A DNA stretch of 64,000 nt from Betaproteobacteria bacterium (GCA_029883975.1 JAOUIL010000003.1:1-64000), one strand, 5' to 3'; counted from the first letter of the stretch, positions 33,220 through 42,782 are shown. Translations and numbers: made by a program. Notes: a model not told the origin generated them from the sequence alone.

Positions 33220-34149
33220 CTAGCGCCAGTGCCGGCGCAGCCATTGCGCCGTGGGCGCGATGTCCACCCGCTCGGCGAACGCCACCATCTCCGCAATGCG
33301 GTCCACGCAATCGAGCGGGAAGGCCTCCCCGGGCGCGAAGGCGGGCGCGAGGCGGCGGTAGCGGCCGCCGAGCAGCTGGCGGCACTGGTAGTCGGCGATG
33401 CCGACGGTGCCGTCGAACATCACGCCGAGCAGCGCCTGCGCCCATTGCGCGTAGCCCCAGTCGTGGCGCTTGCCCTTCACGTAGAGGAGCGAGCTGCCGG
33501 TGCCGAGCGAGAACAGCGCGACGTCCTTGAGCGCCACGGCGCGCCCGATGCGCGCGTCCTGGGTCTGCGCGAGCGCGCACATCGACGGGTTGTTGGCGAA
33601 CACGCCGCCGTCCACGAAGCCGTCCACGGTGGGGAAGAAGGTCGGCGCGGCGCAGGTGTACAGGCCGACTTTCCAGGCGGGCATCGCGCCGTCGCTGTCG
33701 CGGCCCGGGAAGTTGTGGAACAGCTTGGGCTTCCAGCGCCGCTTCTCCGGCCGCGGATGCTCGTTGTCCAGGTCGAAAGCGGTGATCAGCACGCGCTTGC
33801 GCAGGTCGCGCAGGCGCGCCTCGCCCAGCATGCGCTGCAGGTGGCGCTTCAGGCCGTCGCTGTGGTATTGCGCGCCGATGAGCGTGCCCATGTCCTTGAC
33901 GTTGTCGAGCCAGGAGTCGTCGAAGATGTCGCGCGAGGTGTCGTGATAGAGCGAGAGGATCTGCTCCAGGCCCACGCCCCGGGCGAGCAGCAGCGCGATC
34001 AGCGCGCCGGTCGAGGTGCCGGCGAGCAGGTCGGCGCGCTCCAGCCACCCTTCGAGCCCACGCTCGCGGCTCAGGCGGATGAGCAGCATCGCGCTGATCA
34101 GGCCGCGGATGCCGCCGCCGTCGAGCGAGAGGATGCGGAAGCGGGCCAT
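33220..34149 (-). CDS. Patatin-like phospholipase
   Basis: 309 residues. The glycine-rich DGGGIRGLISAMLL, the nucleophile GTSTGALIALLLA and the catalytic aspartate in DGGVFANNPSMCAL are all present. The DGGGIRG start resembles the larger cPLA2/CapV-type patatins more than RssA. A phage-defence role was considered, but no cyclase or partner gene is adjacent. Probable phospholipase A. Confidence 0.85.
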   Translation of the reverse strand: MARFRILSLDGGGIRGLISAMLLIRLSRERGLEGWLERADLLAGTSTGALIALLLARGVGLEQILSLYHDTSRDIFDDSWLDNVKDMGTLIGAQYHSDGLKRHLQRMLGEARLRDLRKRVLITAFDLDNEHPRPEKRRWKPKLFHNFPGRDSDGAMPAWKVGLYTCAAPTFFPTVDGFVDGGVFANNPSMCALAQTQDARIGRAVALKDVALFSLGTGSSLLYVKGKRHDWGYAQWAQALLGVMFDGTVGIADYQCRQLLGGRYRRLAPAFAPGEAFPLDCVDRIAEMVAFAERVDIAPTAQWLRRHWR

Positions 34150-34150
34150 G

Positions 34151-34621
34151 CTAGCGCACGAGCGTCACGAGGAGCTCGGCATCATACGGCAGCGTGAACG
34201 CCGCCGGCAGCGGGTGTCCCTGCGGCAGATCCAGCTCGGCGGCCGGCTTCAAGCGCACGTCGCGCACGAGCAGGCTGGCGATGCGCCATTCGGGGTCGAA
34301 CAGCGCGGTGAACTCCGGCATGCCGAGCAGCGCGCGCGTCACGTAGCCTTCCGGCGCGTCGCGCTCCTCGGGCCAGTGGCGCGACGCCGACGCCTGGCGC
34401 GCGAGCAGCGCGGAGAGCCACGGGTAGTGCGCCACGCGGCCGAAGCGCAGGCGCAAGTCGGCGCGCCGGCCGGCCTGGCGCTGCGCCGTGCGCACCGCGT
34501 CCTGCGTGGCGGCATGAGCGGGCGGGCAGGTCGCGACGAGCGCCGCGTCGCCGACGTTGCGCCACTCGACGCCGAGCGCGCACGGCGCAGCGGCGAGCGC
34601 GAGCGCGGCGAGCGCGTTCAC
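34151..34621 (-). CDS. Hypothetical secreted protein
   Basis: 156 residues with a short signal peptide (MNALAALALAAAPCALG, GTG start). Nothing is recognised in the mature part. The start overlaps the stop of the PNPOx-like gene (GTGA) and the end abuts the patatin gene, so the three form a likely operon. The function is unknown. Confidence 0.6.
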   Translation of the reverse strand: MNALAALALAAAPCALGVEWRNVGDAALVATCPPAHAATQDAVRTAQRQAGRRADLRLRFGRVAHYPWLSALLARQASASRHWPEERDAPEGYVTRALLGMPEFTALFDPEWRIASLLVRDVRLKPAAELDLPQGHPLPAAFTLPYDAELLVTLVR

Positions 34622-35079
34622 GCGCGCGACGCCGCGGCCAGCTCGGCCGCGGACAGGTTGTGGATGCGCCCGTAGCCGGCGACGAAGCGCGCGTCGCGCG
34701 GCGCGATGCGCCAGAAGGCGAAGTCGGCGAGCTCGAAGTTGACCGCCTGCGCGGGAAAGCGCGCCAGCCACGCGCGCTTGAGCGCCGCATCCTCCCCCAG
34801 TTGCGCGGCTTCGCCGCGGATGCTGACGCGCGCGAGCGTGAACGGATCCTCGCGCCCGTCGTCGGTCTCGGCGATCGACAGCGCGACGCGCGGGTCGGCG
34901 GCCATGTCCTGCGTGTGCCAGGCGAGGCGGCTGACGTGCACGTGGAAGGCGTCGAAGCCGGGCGCGGCGAGCACGAGCGTCATCGACACGAGCGGCGCGC
35001 CCTGGCGCAGCGTGCCGAGGTGCGCGAGGCGCGCGCCGCGCAGCAGCCGCGCGAGCGCGGCCGTGTCCTCGGAGTTCAT
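34618..35079 (-). CDS. Pyridoxamine 5'-phosphate oxidase-like FMN-binding protein (HugZ-like)
   Basis: 153 residues of split-barrel fold: LARLLRGARLAHLGTLRQGAPLVSMTLVLAAPG, then HVSRLAWHTQDMAADPRVALSIAE and the C-terminal RDARFVAGYGRIHNLSAAEL. This matches heme-utilisation/HugZ-like and general PNPOx families. Cofactor and substrate are not determined. A TACAAT -10 sits seven bases upstream of the ATG. Confidence 0.75.
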   Translation of the reverse strand: MNSEDTAALARLLRGARLAHLGTLRQGAPLVSMTLVLAAPGFDAFHVHVSRLAWHTQDMAADPRVALSIAETDDGREDPFTLARVSIRGEAAQLGEDAALKRAWLARFPAQAVNFELADFAFWRIAPRDARFVAGYGRIHNLSAAELAAASRA

Positions 35080-35086
35080 CGCGGCG

Positions 35087-35099
35087 ATTGTAGTATTCT
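35087..35099. promoter_or_regulatory. Overlapping divergent -10 elements
   Basis: The 29-base gap between the divergent genes holds TACAAT on the minus strand (35087-35092, seven bases from the minus ATG) and TAGTAT/TATTCT on the plus strand (35091-35099, nine to twelve bases from the plus GTG). Neither gene has a Shine-Dalgarno, so both mRNAs may be leaderless or nearly so. No -35 was identified confidently. Confidence 0.4.
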
Positions 35100-35108
35100 C
35101 GGCGTCCC

Positions 35109-36342
35109 GTGCGCTACGAGTTGCTCGTCGGCCTGCGCTACACCCGCGCCAAGCGCCGCAACCACTTCATCAGCTTCATCTCGCTCATCTCCATGGCGGG
35201 CATCGCGCTCGGCGTGGCGGCGCTGATCGTCGTGCTGTCGGTGATGAACGGCTTCCAGCACGAGCTGCGCACGCGCATCCTGTCGGTGGTCTCGCACGTG
35301 CAGCTCGGCGCGCCGAGCGGCCGGCTGGAGGACTGGAAGAGCCTGGCGGACGCGGCGCGCCAGCATCCGCGCGTGCGCGAGGCGGCGCCGTTCGTCAACG
35401 CGCAGGGCATGCTGACGCACGGCCAGGGCGTGCGCGGCGCGATCGTGCGCGGCGTGCTGCCGGAGCTGGAAGACCGCGTCGCCGACATCGGCCGGCACAT
35501 GCGCTCGGGCAGGCTCGAGGCGCTCGTGGCCGGCGAGTTCCGCATCGTGCTCGGCGGCGAGCTGGCGCGCGCGCTCGGCGCGTATCCCGGCGACAAGGTG
35601 GCGCTGATCGCGCCGCAGGGCAGCGTCACCCCGGCGGGCGTGATCCCGCGCCTGAAGCAGTTCACCGTGGCCGGCACCTTCGACATCGGCATGTACGAGT
35701 ACGACTCGGGCCTCGCGCTCGTGCATCTCAAGGACGCGCAGAAGCTCTACCAGATGGGCAGCGGCGTCTCGGGCGTGCGCCTCAAGCTCGACGACCTGTT
35801 CGCGGCGCGCGCGGTGGCGCGCGACCTGTCCGCGGCGCTCGCTCCCGAGGTGTACGCCTCGGACTGGACGCGCAGCCACGCGAACTTCTTCCGCGCGGTG
35901 GAGATCGAGAAGCGCGTCATGTTCATCATCCTGACGCTGATCGTCGCCGTCGCGGCGTTCAACATCGTCTCCACGCTGGTCATGCTGGTGACCGACAAGC
36001 AGGCCGACATCGCCATCCTCAGGACGCTGGGCGCGGCCCCGGCGAGCATCCTGCAGATCTTCGTCGTGCAGGGCGCGATGATCGGCGTGATCGGCACGCT
36101 GCTCGGCGTGGCGGGCGGCGTGCTGCTCGGCTGGAACGTGGACACCGTGGTGCCGGCGATCGAGAACACGCTCGGCTTCAAGTTCCTGTCCAAGGACGTG
36201 TACTACATCTCCGACCTGCCCTCGGACGTGCAGCTGCGCGATGTCGCCACCATCGGCCTGGTGTCGCTCGCCATGTCGTTTGTCGCCACGCTCTACCCGA
36301 GCTGGCGCGCCGCGCGCGTCAATCCGGCGGAGGCGCTGCGCT

Positions 36343-36350
<8 letters not shown>
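35109..36350 (+). CDS. lolC: Lipoprotein-releasing ABC transporter permease LolC/LolE
   Basis: 413 residues. The N-terminus [50 protein letters not shown] is diagnostic of LolC/LolE. A periplasmic domain and three C-terminal helices ([19 protein letters not shown]) follow. It extracts lipoproteins from the inner membrane. Only one permease gene is present, so this may be a single-permease (LolF-like) arrangement. GTG start; overlaps lolD by eight bases. Confidence 0.92.
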
Positions 36351-37026
<676 letters not shown>

Positions 37027-37031
37027 TACTC

Positions 37032-37121
37032 AAATAGGGACAGACCCCATTTTTCTCATCTGCGAATGATTCGCAGATGAGAAAAATGGAAAAATGGGAA
37101 AAATGGGGACTGTCCCTATTT
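37032..37121. repeat. Dispersed palindromic (REP-like) element, copy 2, nested
   Basis: The outer 21-base inverted repeats AAATAGGGACAGACCCCATT... (37032-37052) and 37101-37121 differ at one position. Inside, an independent 21-bp perfect palindrome centred on 37068 (CCATTTTTCTCATCTGCGAA... and complement, 37047-37067/37069-37089) is followed by tandem AAAAATGG units. The right end supplies the TAG of the 37116-37418 gene. The outer arms match copy 1 at 4029-4088. Confidence 0.8.
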
Positions 37122-37418
37122 AATGAGCCCGGCGGCCACGGCTTCGCCGTAGAAGCGCTCGTCGGCGAGCGCGCGCTGCAGCACGAAGCCGGGGGCCGAG
37201 CGGCGCACGGCGAAGCGCAGCGCCAGGCCGCCGAGGAAGACGAGGGCCCCGAACACCAGGGAGCCGACGAGCGCGAGCGCGACCGCCGCGCCTAACACGG
37301 GCAGCAGCACGAGCGGCAGCATGAGGCGCGCCGAGACGACCCGCGCGGCGGCGGCGCGATCCACGTGCACGCGCAGGCGTCCCTCGCGATAGGCGGCGAC
37401 GAACTCGTGGTGCGTCAC
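37116..37418 (-). CDS. Hypothetical membrane protein
   Basis: 100 residues with two hydrophobic helices (VSARLMLPLVLLPVLGAAVALALV; LVFGALVFLGGLALRF). No family is recognised. The start overlaps the DUF2062 stop (ATGA). The stop TAG comes from the repeat, so the original C-terminus may have been altered by its insertion. Confidence 0.6.
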   Translation of the reverse strand: MTHHEFVAAYREGRLRVHVDRAAAARVVSARLMLPLVLLPVLGAAVALALVGSLVFGALVFLGGLALRFAVRRSAPGFVLQRALADERFYGEAVAAGLIK

Positions 37419-37966
37419 CGGCGGCGCCGCTTCTTTGCGCGCGCGCGCCAGGCGAGCATGACGTAGGCGCGCCAGCCGAACTGCACGGCGAGGTAGCCGA
37501 GCGCGGCCAGGGTGAGCCCGAGCGCGACCAGGCCGACCGCCAGCGGCGCACCGAGCGCCACGGTCCAGTCGAACAGCCTGCCCATCGAGTCGAACAAGTT
37601 GCCCCAGTCCATCTCGAAAGGCACGATGTGCGCGCGGTCTTCTCCGCCGCCGAGCAGCAGGCTGCCGTAGCCGTAGGCGAGCAGGTAGAGCGGCACGATG
37701 GTGAAAGGATTCGTATAGAGCGTCATGAGCAGCGCCACGGGCAGGTTGCGGTGCAGCGGCACCGCTAGCACGAGCGCCGTCAGCATCTGCAGCGGCCCGG
37801 GCACCAGGCCCGAGAACAGGCCGATGGCCACCGCGCCGGCCACCGAGTCGCGGTTCAGGTGCCAGAGGTTCGGGTGATGCAGCAGCGTGCCGAACATCGC
37901 CACCAGGCGGTTCCTGCGCACCTCGGTGGCGCTCGGCACGTACTTGCGGATGAACTTGCGCGGCAT
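37415..37966 (-). CDS. DUF2062 membrane protein
   Basis: 183 residues. SVAGAVAIGLFSGLVPGPLQMLTALVLAVPLHRNLPVALLMTLYTNPFTIVPLYLLAYGYG is the DUF2062 core. The basic C-terminus RARAKKRRRR follows. The function is unknown; the family is often near competence or glycosyltransferase genes. It diverges from comEC. A likely promoter TAAAAT lies at 37997-38002, 30 bases upstream, with a CCGGCG-ATC-CGCCGG hairpin in the leader. Confidence 0.82.
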   Translation of the reverse strand: MPRKFIRKYVPSATEVRRNRLVAMFGTLLHHPNLWHLNRDSVAGAVAIGLFSGLVPGPLQMLTALVLAVPLHRNLPVALLMTLYTNPFTIVPLYLLAYGYGSLLLGGGEDRAHIVPFEMDWGNLFDSMGRLFDWTVALGAPLAVGLVALGLTLAALGYLAVQFGWRAYVMLAWRARAKKRRRR

Positions 37967-37996
37967 GTGGTCATCCGGCGGATCGCCGGCGCGTTG

Positions 37997-38002
37997 ATTT
38001 TA
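37997..38002 (-). promoter_or_regulatory. Candidate -10 for DUF2062 gene
   Basis: TAAAAT on the minus strand (five of six consensus bases), in the 37-base gap shared with divergent comEC. A CCGGCG-ATC-CGCCGG hairpin (37976-37990) lies between it and the ATG. Confidence 0.35.
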
Positions 38003-38003
38003 G

Positions 38004-40283
38004 ATGACCGCAACCGCCCTCGCGTTCGCCACCGGCGTGCTGCTGCTGCAGCAACAGGCCGCGCTGCCCGCCGTGGGCTGGCTTACCCTGCTGCCGGCCT
38101 GCGCCGCGCTCGCCGCCTGGCGGCGCGCGCTCGCCATCCCGGCGGCGCTGGCCGTCGGCTTCCTGTGGGCGGCGGGCGCGGCGCACCTGCGGTTGGCGGA
38201 CCGCATGTCCCCGGAGCTCGAAGGCGTCGATCTCGCAATCACGGGCGTCGTGTCCGGACTGCCGGCACCTCTGGAGCGCGGCGCGCGCTTCGCCTTCGAC
38301 GTCGAGCACGCGCCGGCGCGGCTGCCGCGCAGGATCCTGCTCGCCTGGTACGGCGAGGCGCCGCCGCTGCGGCCCGGCGATCGCTGGCGCCTTTCGGTCC
38401 GGCTCAAGCGCCCCCACGGTCATGCCAACCCGCATGGCTTCGATTACGAGGTTTGGCTCATGGAGCGCGGCATCGGCGCCACGGGCTACGTGCGTGACGC
38501 CCAGGGCGCGCTGCGGCTGGGCGCGCGCGACTTCCCCGGCGACCGCATCGAGCAGGCGCGCGCGGCGGTGCACGAGCGCTTCGTGCGCACGCTCGGCGAA
38601 ACGCCGGCGGCCGGCATCCTGACGGCGCTCGCGGTGGGTGAGCAGCGCGCGATCGCCAACGAGGAGTGGCGGCTGTTCGCGCGCACGGGCGTCACGCACC
38701 TGATGAGCATCTCCGGGCTGCACGTGACGCTGGTCTCGGGGCTCGTGGCCTGGCTCGCGGCGGCGCTGTGGCGCCGCGTGCCGCGCCTGGCGCTCGCCGT
38801 CCCGGCGCGCAAGGCCGGCGCGGCCGCAGCCATCGTGGCAGCGCTCGGCTACACGCTGCTCGCCGGCTTCGCGGTGCCGGCGCAGCGCACCTTCTACATG
38901 GTGAGCGTCGTGGCGCTCGCGCTGTGGTCGGGGCGCATGGCCTCACCGGCGCGCACGCTCGCCCTCGCACTCGCGGTGGTGACGGCGCTCGATCCGTGGG
39001 CGGTGCTGCAGCCGGGCTTCTGGCTGTCGTTCGGCGCGGTGGCGCTCATCTTCTACGTGTCCGCGGGCTGGAGCACCGGCGAGCCGCGCTTGTGGCAATG
39101 GGCGCGCGTGCAGTGGGCGATCACCGTGGGGCTCGCGCCCGCGGCGCTGTTTCTGTTCTCGCAGGTATCGGTGGCGGGGCCGCTGGCCAACGCGCTTGCC
39201 ATTCCGCTCGTCTCGGCGGTCCTCACGCCGCTCGCGCTCGCCGCCGCGGCCATCCCCGCGGACACGCTGCTCTACGCGGGCGAGTGGCTCGTGCATGCGC
39301 TGCTCGCCTGGCTCGAATGGTGCGCGCGCCTTCCCGGCGCGCTCTGGCAGCAGCACGTGCCGCCGCTGTGGGCGACCCTGCTCGCGCTCGCCGGCGTGGC
39401 GTGGCTGCTGCTGCCGCGCGGCTTTCCATGGCGTGCGAGCGGGCTCGCGCTGATGGGGCCGGCGCTCGTGCTGCCCGCGCCCGTGCCGGCGCCGGGCGAG
39501 GCCGCGGTCACGGTGTTCGACGTCGGGCAGGGGCTCGCGGTGCTGGTGCGCACCTCGGGCCACGCGCTGCTGTACGACGCGGGGCCGGCGTACGGGAGCG
39601 AGGCGGACAGCGGGGAGCGCGTCGTCGCGCCGGCACTGGTCGCGCTCGGCGTGCGCCGGCTCGACACGCTCGTGCTCACGCACGACGATACCGACCACAC
39701 CGGCGGCGCGCGCTCGATCCTCGAGCAGTTCGAGACCGGCGCGCTGCGCCACGCGCTGCCGGCGGAGCACGCGCTCCTCGGGCTCGCGCCCGCGGCCGCG
39801 CGCTGCGCGCGCGGCGAAGCCTGGGAGTGGGACGGCGTGCGCTTCGAGTTCCTGCACCCTGCGCCGGGGCTGAACGCGCGCCGGCGCAATGACGAGAGCT
39901 GCGTGCTGCGCATCGCGGCGGGCGGCACCGCGATGCTGCTGGCCGGCGATATCGAGCGCGGCACGGAGCGCGCGCTCGCGCGCGCCGGGCTGCAGCCCGC
40001 GACCGCGCTGCTCGTGCCGCATCACGGCAGCCGCAGCTCCTCCAGCGCCGAGCTGCTCGCCGCCGTGCAGCCGCGCGTCGCCGTGGCCGCCGCCGGCTAT
40101 CGCAACCGCTTCGGTCACCCCGCGGCGGATGTCGAGGCGCGCTACGCGCAGGCGGGAACGCGGCTGCTGCGCACCGATCGCGATGGTGCGGTGTACCTGC
40201 AGCTCGCGCCCGGCGCGCTGCAGGTGGAGTCCGAGCGCGCGCGCCGCCCGCGCTACTGGCACGCGTGCGCACCGCCGGCGTAA
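38004..40283 (+). CDS. comEC: DNA internalization competence protein ComEC/Rec2
   Basis: 759 residues. The N-terminal DUF4131/OB-like region (ITGVVSGLPAPLERGARFAFDV) precedes the competence domain (LMSISGLHVTLVSGLVAWL; VPAQRTFYMVSVVALALW) and the C-terminal metallo-beta-lactamase domain with HDDTDHTGG and PHHGSRSSSSAELL. It forms the inner-membrane channel for natural transformation. There is no Shine-Dalgarno at the ATG. The full length suggests it is functional, so transformation could have delivered foreign segments such as the cassettes. Confidence 0.93.
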   Translation: MTATALAFATGVLLLQQQAALPAVGWLTLLPACAALAAWRRALAIPAALAVGFLWAAGAAHLRLADRMSPELEGVDLAITGVVSGLPAPLERGARFAFDVEHAPARLPRRILLAWYGEAPPLRPGDRWRLSVRLKRPHGHANPHGFDYEVWLMERGIGATGYVRDAQGALRLGARDFPGDRIEQARAAVHERFVRTLGETPAAGILTALAVGEQRAIANEEWRLFARTGVTHLMSISGLHVTLVSGLVAWLAAALWRRVPRLALAVPARKAGAAAAIVAALGYTLLAGFAVPAQRTFYMVSVVALALWSGRMASPARTLALALAVVTALDPWAVLQPGFWLSFGAVALIFYVSAGWSTGEPRLWQWARVQWAITVGLAPAALFLFSQVSVAGPLANALAIPLVSAVLTPLALAAAAIPADTLLYAGEWLVHALLAWLEWCARLPGALWQQHVPPLWATLLALAGVAWLLLPRGFPWRASGLALMGPALVLPAPVPAPGEAAVTVFDVGQGLAVLVRTSGHALLYDAGPAYGSEADSGERVVAPALVALGVRRLDTLVLTHDDTDHTGGARSILEQFETGALRHALPAEHALLGLAPAAARCARGEAWEWDGVRFEFLHPAPGLNARRRNDESCVLRIAAGGTAMLLAGDIERGTERALARAGLQPATALLVPHHGSRSSSSAELLAAVQPRVAVAAAGYRNRFGHPAADVEARYAQAGTRLLRTDRDGAVYLQLAPGALQVESERARRPRYWHACAPPA

Positions 40284-40328
40284 ACTGGCCGCGCGGGATC
40301 TCCCCGCACACTCTTGGAGGAGGCGCTC

Positions 40329-40547
40329 ATGGCGAAAGGCGACAACGCGGTCTACCGGGTCACCGAGGTGATCGGCACCAGCACCAGCTCGTGGGAAGAG
40401 GCGGCCAAGAACGCGGTGAAGACCGCCGCGGGGTCGCTGCGCGACCTGCGCATCGCGGAAGTCACCAAGCTCGACGTGAAGATCGAGGACGGCAAGGTGA
40501 CCCAGTTCCGCACGCGCCTCGCGCTGTCCTTCAAGTACAGCGGCTGA
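40329..40547 (+). CDS. Dodecin (flavin-storage protein)
   Basis: 72 residues: VYRVTEVIGTSTSSWEEAAKNAVKTAAGSLRDLRIAEVTKLDVKIEDGKVTQFRTRLALSFKY is the dodecin fold. It forms dodecameric flavin-binding shells. A strong GGAGGAG precedes the ATG at 40329; the ORF-track start at 40314 includes it. Followed by the next gene at TGATG. Confidence 0.92.
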   Translation: MAKGDNAVYRVTEVIGTSTSSWEEAAKNAVKTAAGSLRDLRIAEVTKLDVKIEDGKVTQFRTRLALSFKYSG

Positions 40548-40858
40548 TGGCGTTCACGGCGATCGTGCGCGTCACCGGCGCGGCGGGGCGCTTCGAGGAT
40601 TTCCGCGAGCGCGTGCGCTGGCTCATGGTGCGCGACATCGACGCCGAGCCCTACACCGAGCACCACCGCCCCGGCGAGCTCGAGTACCGCTTCGAGCTCG
40701 CGCGGGGCATTCCGTTCCCCGCGTTCGTCGAGGCGACGCGCGACTTCGAGGAGCTGCGCGTCGAGGTCGAGTGGGAGCACGACGGCGCGCGCGGCGGCGC
40801 AGCCATCGAGGCTGGCCGCCTGGTGGACAAGTGGACCGGGGAACGGGAGCCGCGTTGA
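40547..40858 (+). CDS. Hypothetical protein coupled to dodecin
   Basis: 103 residues, acidic, no signal or hydrophobic helix. The sequence MAFTAIVRVTGAAGRFEDFRERVRWLM with RPGELEYRFELARGIPFPAFVEATRDF suggests a small alpha/beta ferredoxin-like domain. No family is recognised. It starts in the dodecin stop (TGATG) and ends in the hydrolase start (TTGA). Confidence 0.65.
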   Translation: MAFTAIVRVTGAAGRFEDFRERVRWLMVRDIDAEPYTEHHRPGELEYRFELARGIPFPAFVEATRDFEELRVEVEWEHDGARGGAAIEAGRLVDKWTGEREPR

Positions 40859-41712
40859 GCGCCGTCGCGCGACCGCGGCGCGTGCAGTGCGCCTCTCCGG
40901 CGGGGCTGCACCGCATGGCGTACCTGGAGTGGGGCGACCCGACCAATCCCGAGGTGCTCATCTGCGCGCACGGCCTGACGCGCTGCGCGCGCGACTTCGA
41001 CAACCTCGCGCGCGCGCTTTGCACCCGTTACCGCGTCGTGTGCCCGGACATGGTGGGGCGCGGCGATTCGGGGTGGCTCGCCGATCCCGTGTTCTACGCC
41101 GTGCCGCAGTACGTGGCGGACATGGTGACGCTGATCGCGCGCCTGGACGTCGAGCGCGTGCACTGGGTCGGCACATCGCTCGGCGGCCTGGTCGGCATGG
41201 CGCTCGCCGCGCAGAAGGACTCACCCGTGACGAAGCTGGCGCTGAACGAGGCGGGCGCGGTGGTGGCGCACGCCTCGCTCGAGCGCATCGGCCAGTACCT
41301 CGGCACCGACCCGAGATTTCCGAGCATCAAGGCGGCCGAGAAGGTGGTGCGCGCCGTGTCGGCGCCGTTCGGGCCACATACGGACGCCGAGTGGCGCTTC
41401 CTGACCGAAGTGGTGCTGAGGAAGAACCCGGACGGCACCTGGCGTTTCCACTACGACCCGCGCATCGCCGTGGCCTATCGCGGGCAGATCCCCGAGGGCG
41501 ACATCGTGCTGTGGGACACCTACGATGCCATTCGCTGCCCGACGCTGCTCATCCGCGGCGCGCAGTCGGACTTGCTGTCGCGGGAAACCGCCGAGGAGAT
41601 GACGCGCCGCGGGCCGCAGGCGAAGCTCGTCGAGCTGCCCGGCATCGGGCACGCGCCGACCCTGTTGCACGACGACCAGATTGCGATCGTGCGGGAGTTT
41701 CTATTCTCGTAG
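40855..41712 (+). CDS. Alpha/beta hydrolase
   Basis: 285 residues from the TTG that overlaps the previous stop (TTGA). AHGLTRCARDFDNLA is the oxyanion region, VGTSLGGLVGM the nucleophile elbow (GxSxG), RGAQSDLLS the acid region and GIGHAPTL the catalytic histidine. A small-molecule esterase or hydrolase. Its last about 30 codons are duplicated at 42783-42874, after a TIR gene. Confidence 0.85.
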   Translation: MSAVARPRRVQCASPAGLHRMAYLEWGDPTNPEVLICAHGLTRCARDFDNLARALCTRYRVVCPDMVGRGDSGWLADPVFYAVPQYVADMVTLIARLDVERVHWVGTSLGGLVGMALAAQKDSPVTKLALNEAGAVVAHASLERIGQYLGTDPRFPSIKAAEKVVRAVSAPFGPHTDAEWRFLTEVVLRKNPDGTWRFHYDPRIAVAYRGQIPEGDIVLWDTYDAIRCPTLLIRGAQSDLLSRETAEEMTRRGPQAKLVELPGIGHAPTLLHDDQIAIVREFLFS

Positions 41713-41987
41713 GTATTTCAGCGGTGGTTGCCAGCGGCAACTTGCGGCTCGCGTCGAATTGACCGCTATCGAACCTAACCGGGCATTCGCGGTGTAGATT
41801 TGCGACCGATTTGGTGTGCGGATTGCCAAAGCTGCCAACTGCGGCTTTTCTCGGAGTTGTTGTTTGCACCCAAGGATCGAAAATGACCTTGGTTGAAATT
41901 GTCGGATAGGGCGCAACGGTCCAGTAGAGTCGCTCGAGAGGAGTTGCATTTCATAGCGCCAAGGTGGTCCAGGCGGGAGGTGATGCA
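41713..41987 (+). other. Intergenic region upstream of TIR gene
   Basis: A GTTGCC-AGC-GGCAAC hairpin (41727-41741) may end hydrolase transcription. The segment to about 41800 is a diverged copy of 42875-42960 (both contain ATTGACCGCT, then GGCATTC or GGACATTC). The remainder is lower in GC than the surroundings and contains no gene. A GGGAGGTGATG Shine-Dalgarno for the TIR gene lies at its end. Confidence 0.5.
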
Positions 41988-42761
41988 ATGGCGGGGATCT
42001 TCATAAGCTACCGTCGCGACGACAGCGACGTTGCCGCCGGCCGGCTCGCTGATGACCTATCGGAAATCCTCGGACCTCACTCGATCTTCCGGGACGTCGA
42101 CAAACTGGAGCCAGGTGAGGACTTCGAGATAGCGCTGGACCATGCCCTCAGTTCCTGTGTGGTCCTTATTGCTGTGATTGGCGCGCGCTGGTCGAGCATT
42201 ACCGATGGTGGGGGGCGTCGACGCCTGGAGGATCCCAAGGATTGGGTGCGCGCAGAGATCAGCCGAGCCTTGGCGCGCGGCATTCGTGTGATACCCGTTC
42301 TGATTTCGGGAACAACTATGCCGCGCGAAGAGGAGGTTCCTGTTGATCTGAAAGCACTTCTCAAGCGTCAGGCGCTTGAGTTGGGTGATCGACACTGGAA
42401 ACAGGACATTGAGCTTCTGACACAGGCCTTGGAGAAGATCCCAGGAATCACGAAGCGGGGTCCACCACTGAGCGCAATGGCCACAGCAATGGGCAGAGTC
42501 ACCCTGGTTGGGTCAAGGCAATGGTTCGCAATCAGTCCACAGATAATAGTCTCCATTGACAATATGGAAGTGGCTCGAATGAAGCTGAGCGATCAAGTGA
42601 CCGTGGAAATCAAACCGGGCGCTCACACGATCTATGGAAAGATGCCCCTCAGCTCCTCAAAGACCACCACTTTCGATTTGGAGCCGGGCCAAACCCAGAC
42701 CTTCTCGGTGAGCATCAATCGCCTAACTGGAGGCCTGAGGATCGAACTTCTAGCGGAGTGA
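41988..42761 (+). CDS. TIR-domain protein with C-terminal beta domain
   Basis: 257 residues. The TIR domain (1-150) shows GIFISYRRDDSDVAAGRL, SIFRDVDKLEPGEDFEIAL, CVVLIAVIGARW and DPKDWVRAEISRALARGIRVIPVLISG. Glu90 in WVRAEI is the position expected for the NADase catalytic residue. The C-terminal 85 residues (IIVSIDNMEVARMKLSDQVTVEIKPGAHTIYG) look like a PEGA/DUF2846-like beta sandwich. The ATG with GGGAGGTGATGCA is preferred over the ORF-track start. Lower GC and flanking duplicated sequence suggest transfer. An NADase or signalling role is inferred only. Confidence 0.82.
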   Translation: MAGIFISYRRDDSDVAAGRLADDLSEILGPHSIFRDVDKLEPGEDFEIALDHALSSCVVLIAVIGARWSSITDGGGRRRLEDPKDWVRAEISRALARGIRVIPVLISGTTMPREEEVPVDLKALLKRQALELGDRHWKQDIELLTQALEKIPGITKRGPPLSAMATAMGRVTLVGSRQWFAISPQIIVSIDNMEVARMKLSDQVTVEIKPGAHTIYGKMPLSSSKTTTFDLEPGQTQTFSVSINRLTGGLRIELLAE

Positions 42762-42782
42762 ATCCGCGACGCGAGGAATACA

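Noticed and set aside
33220-34149. Patatin as a CBASS (CapV-like) effector
   Set aside because: The catalytic motifs fit a patatin, but no cyclase or other CBASS gene is adjacent, and the neighbours are housekeeping genes.
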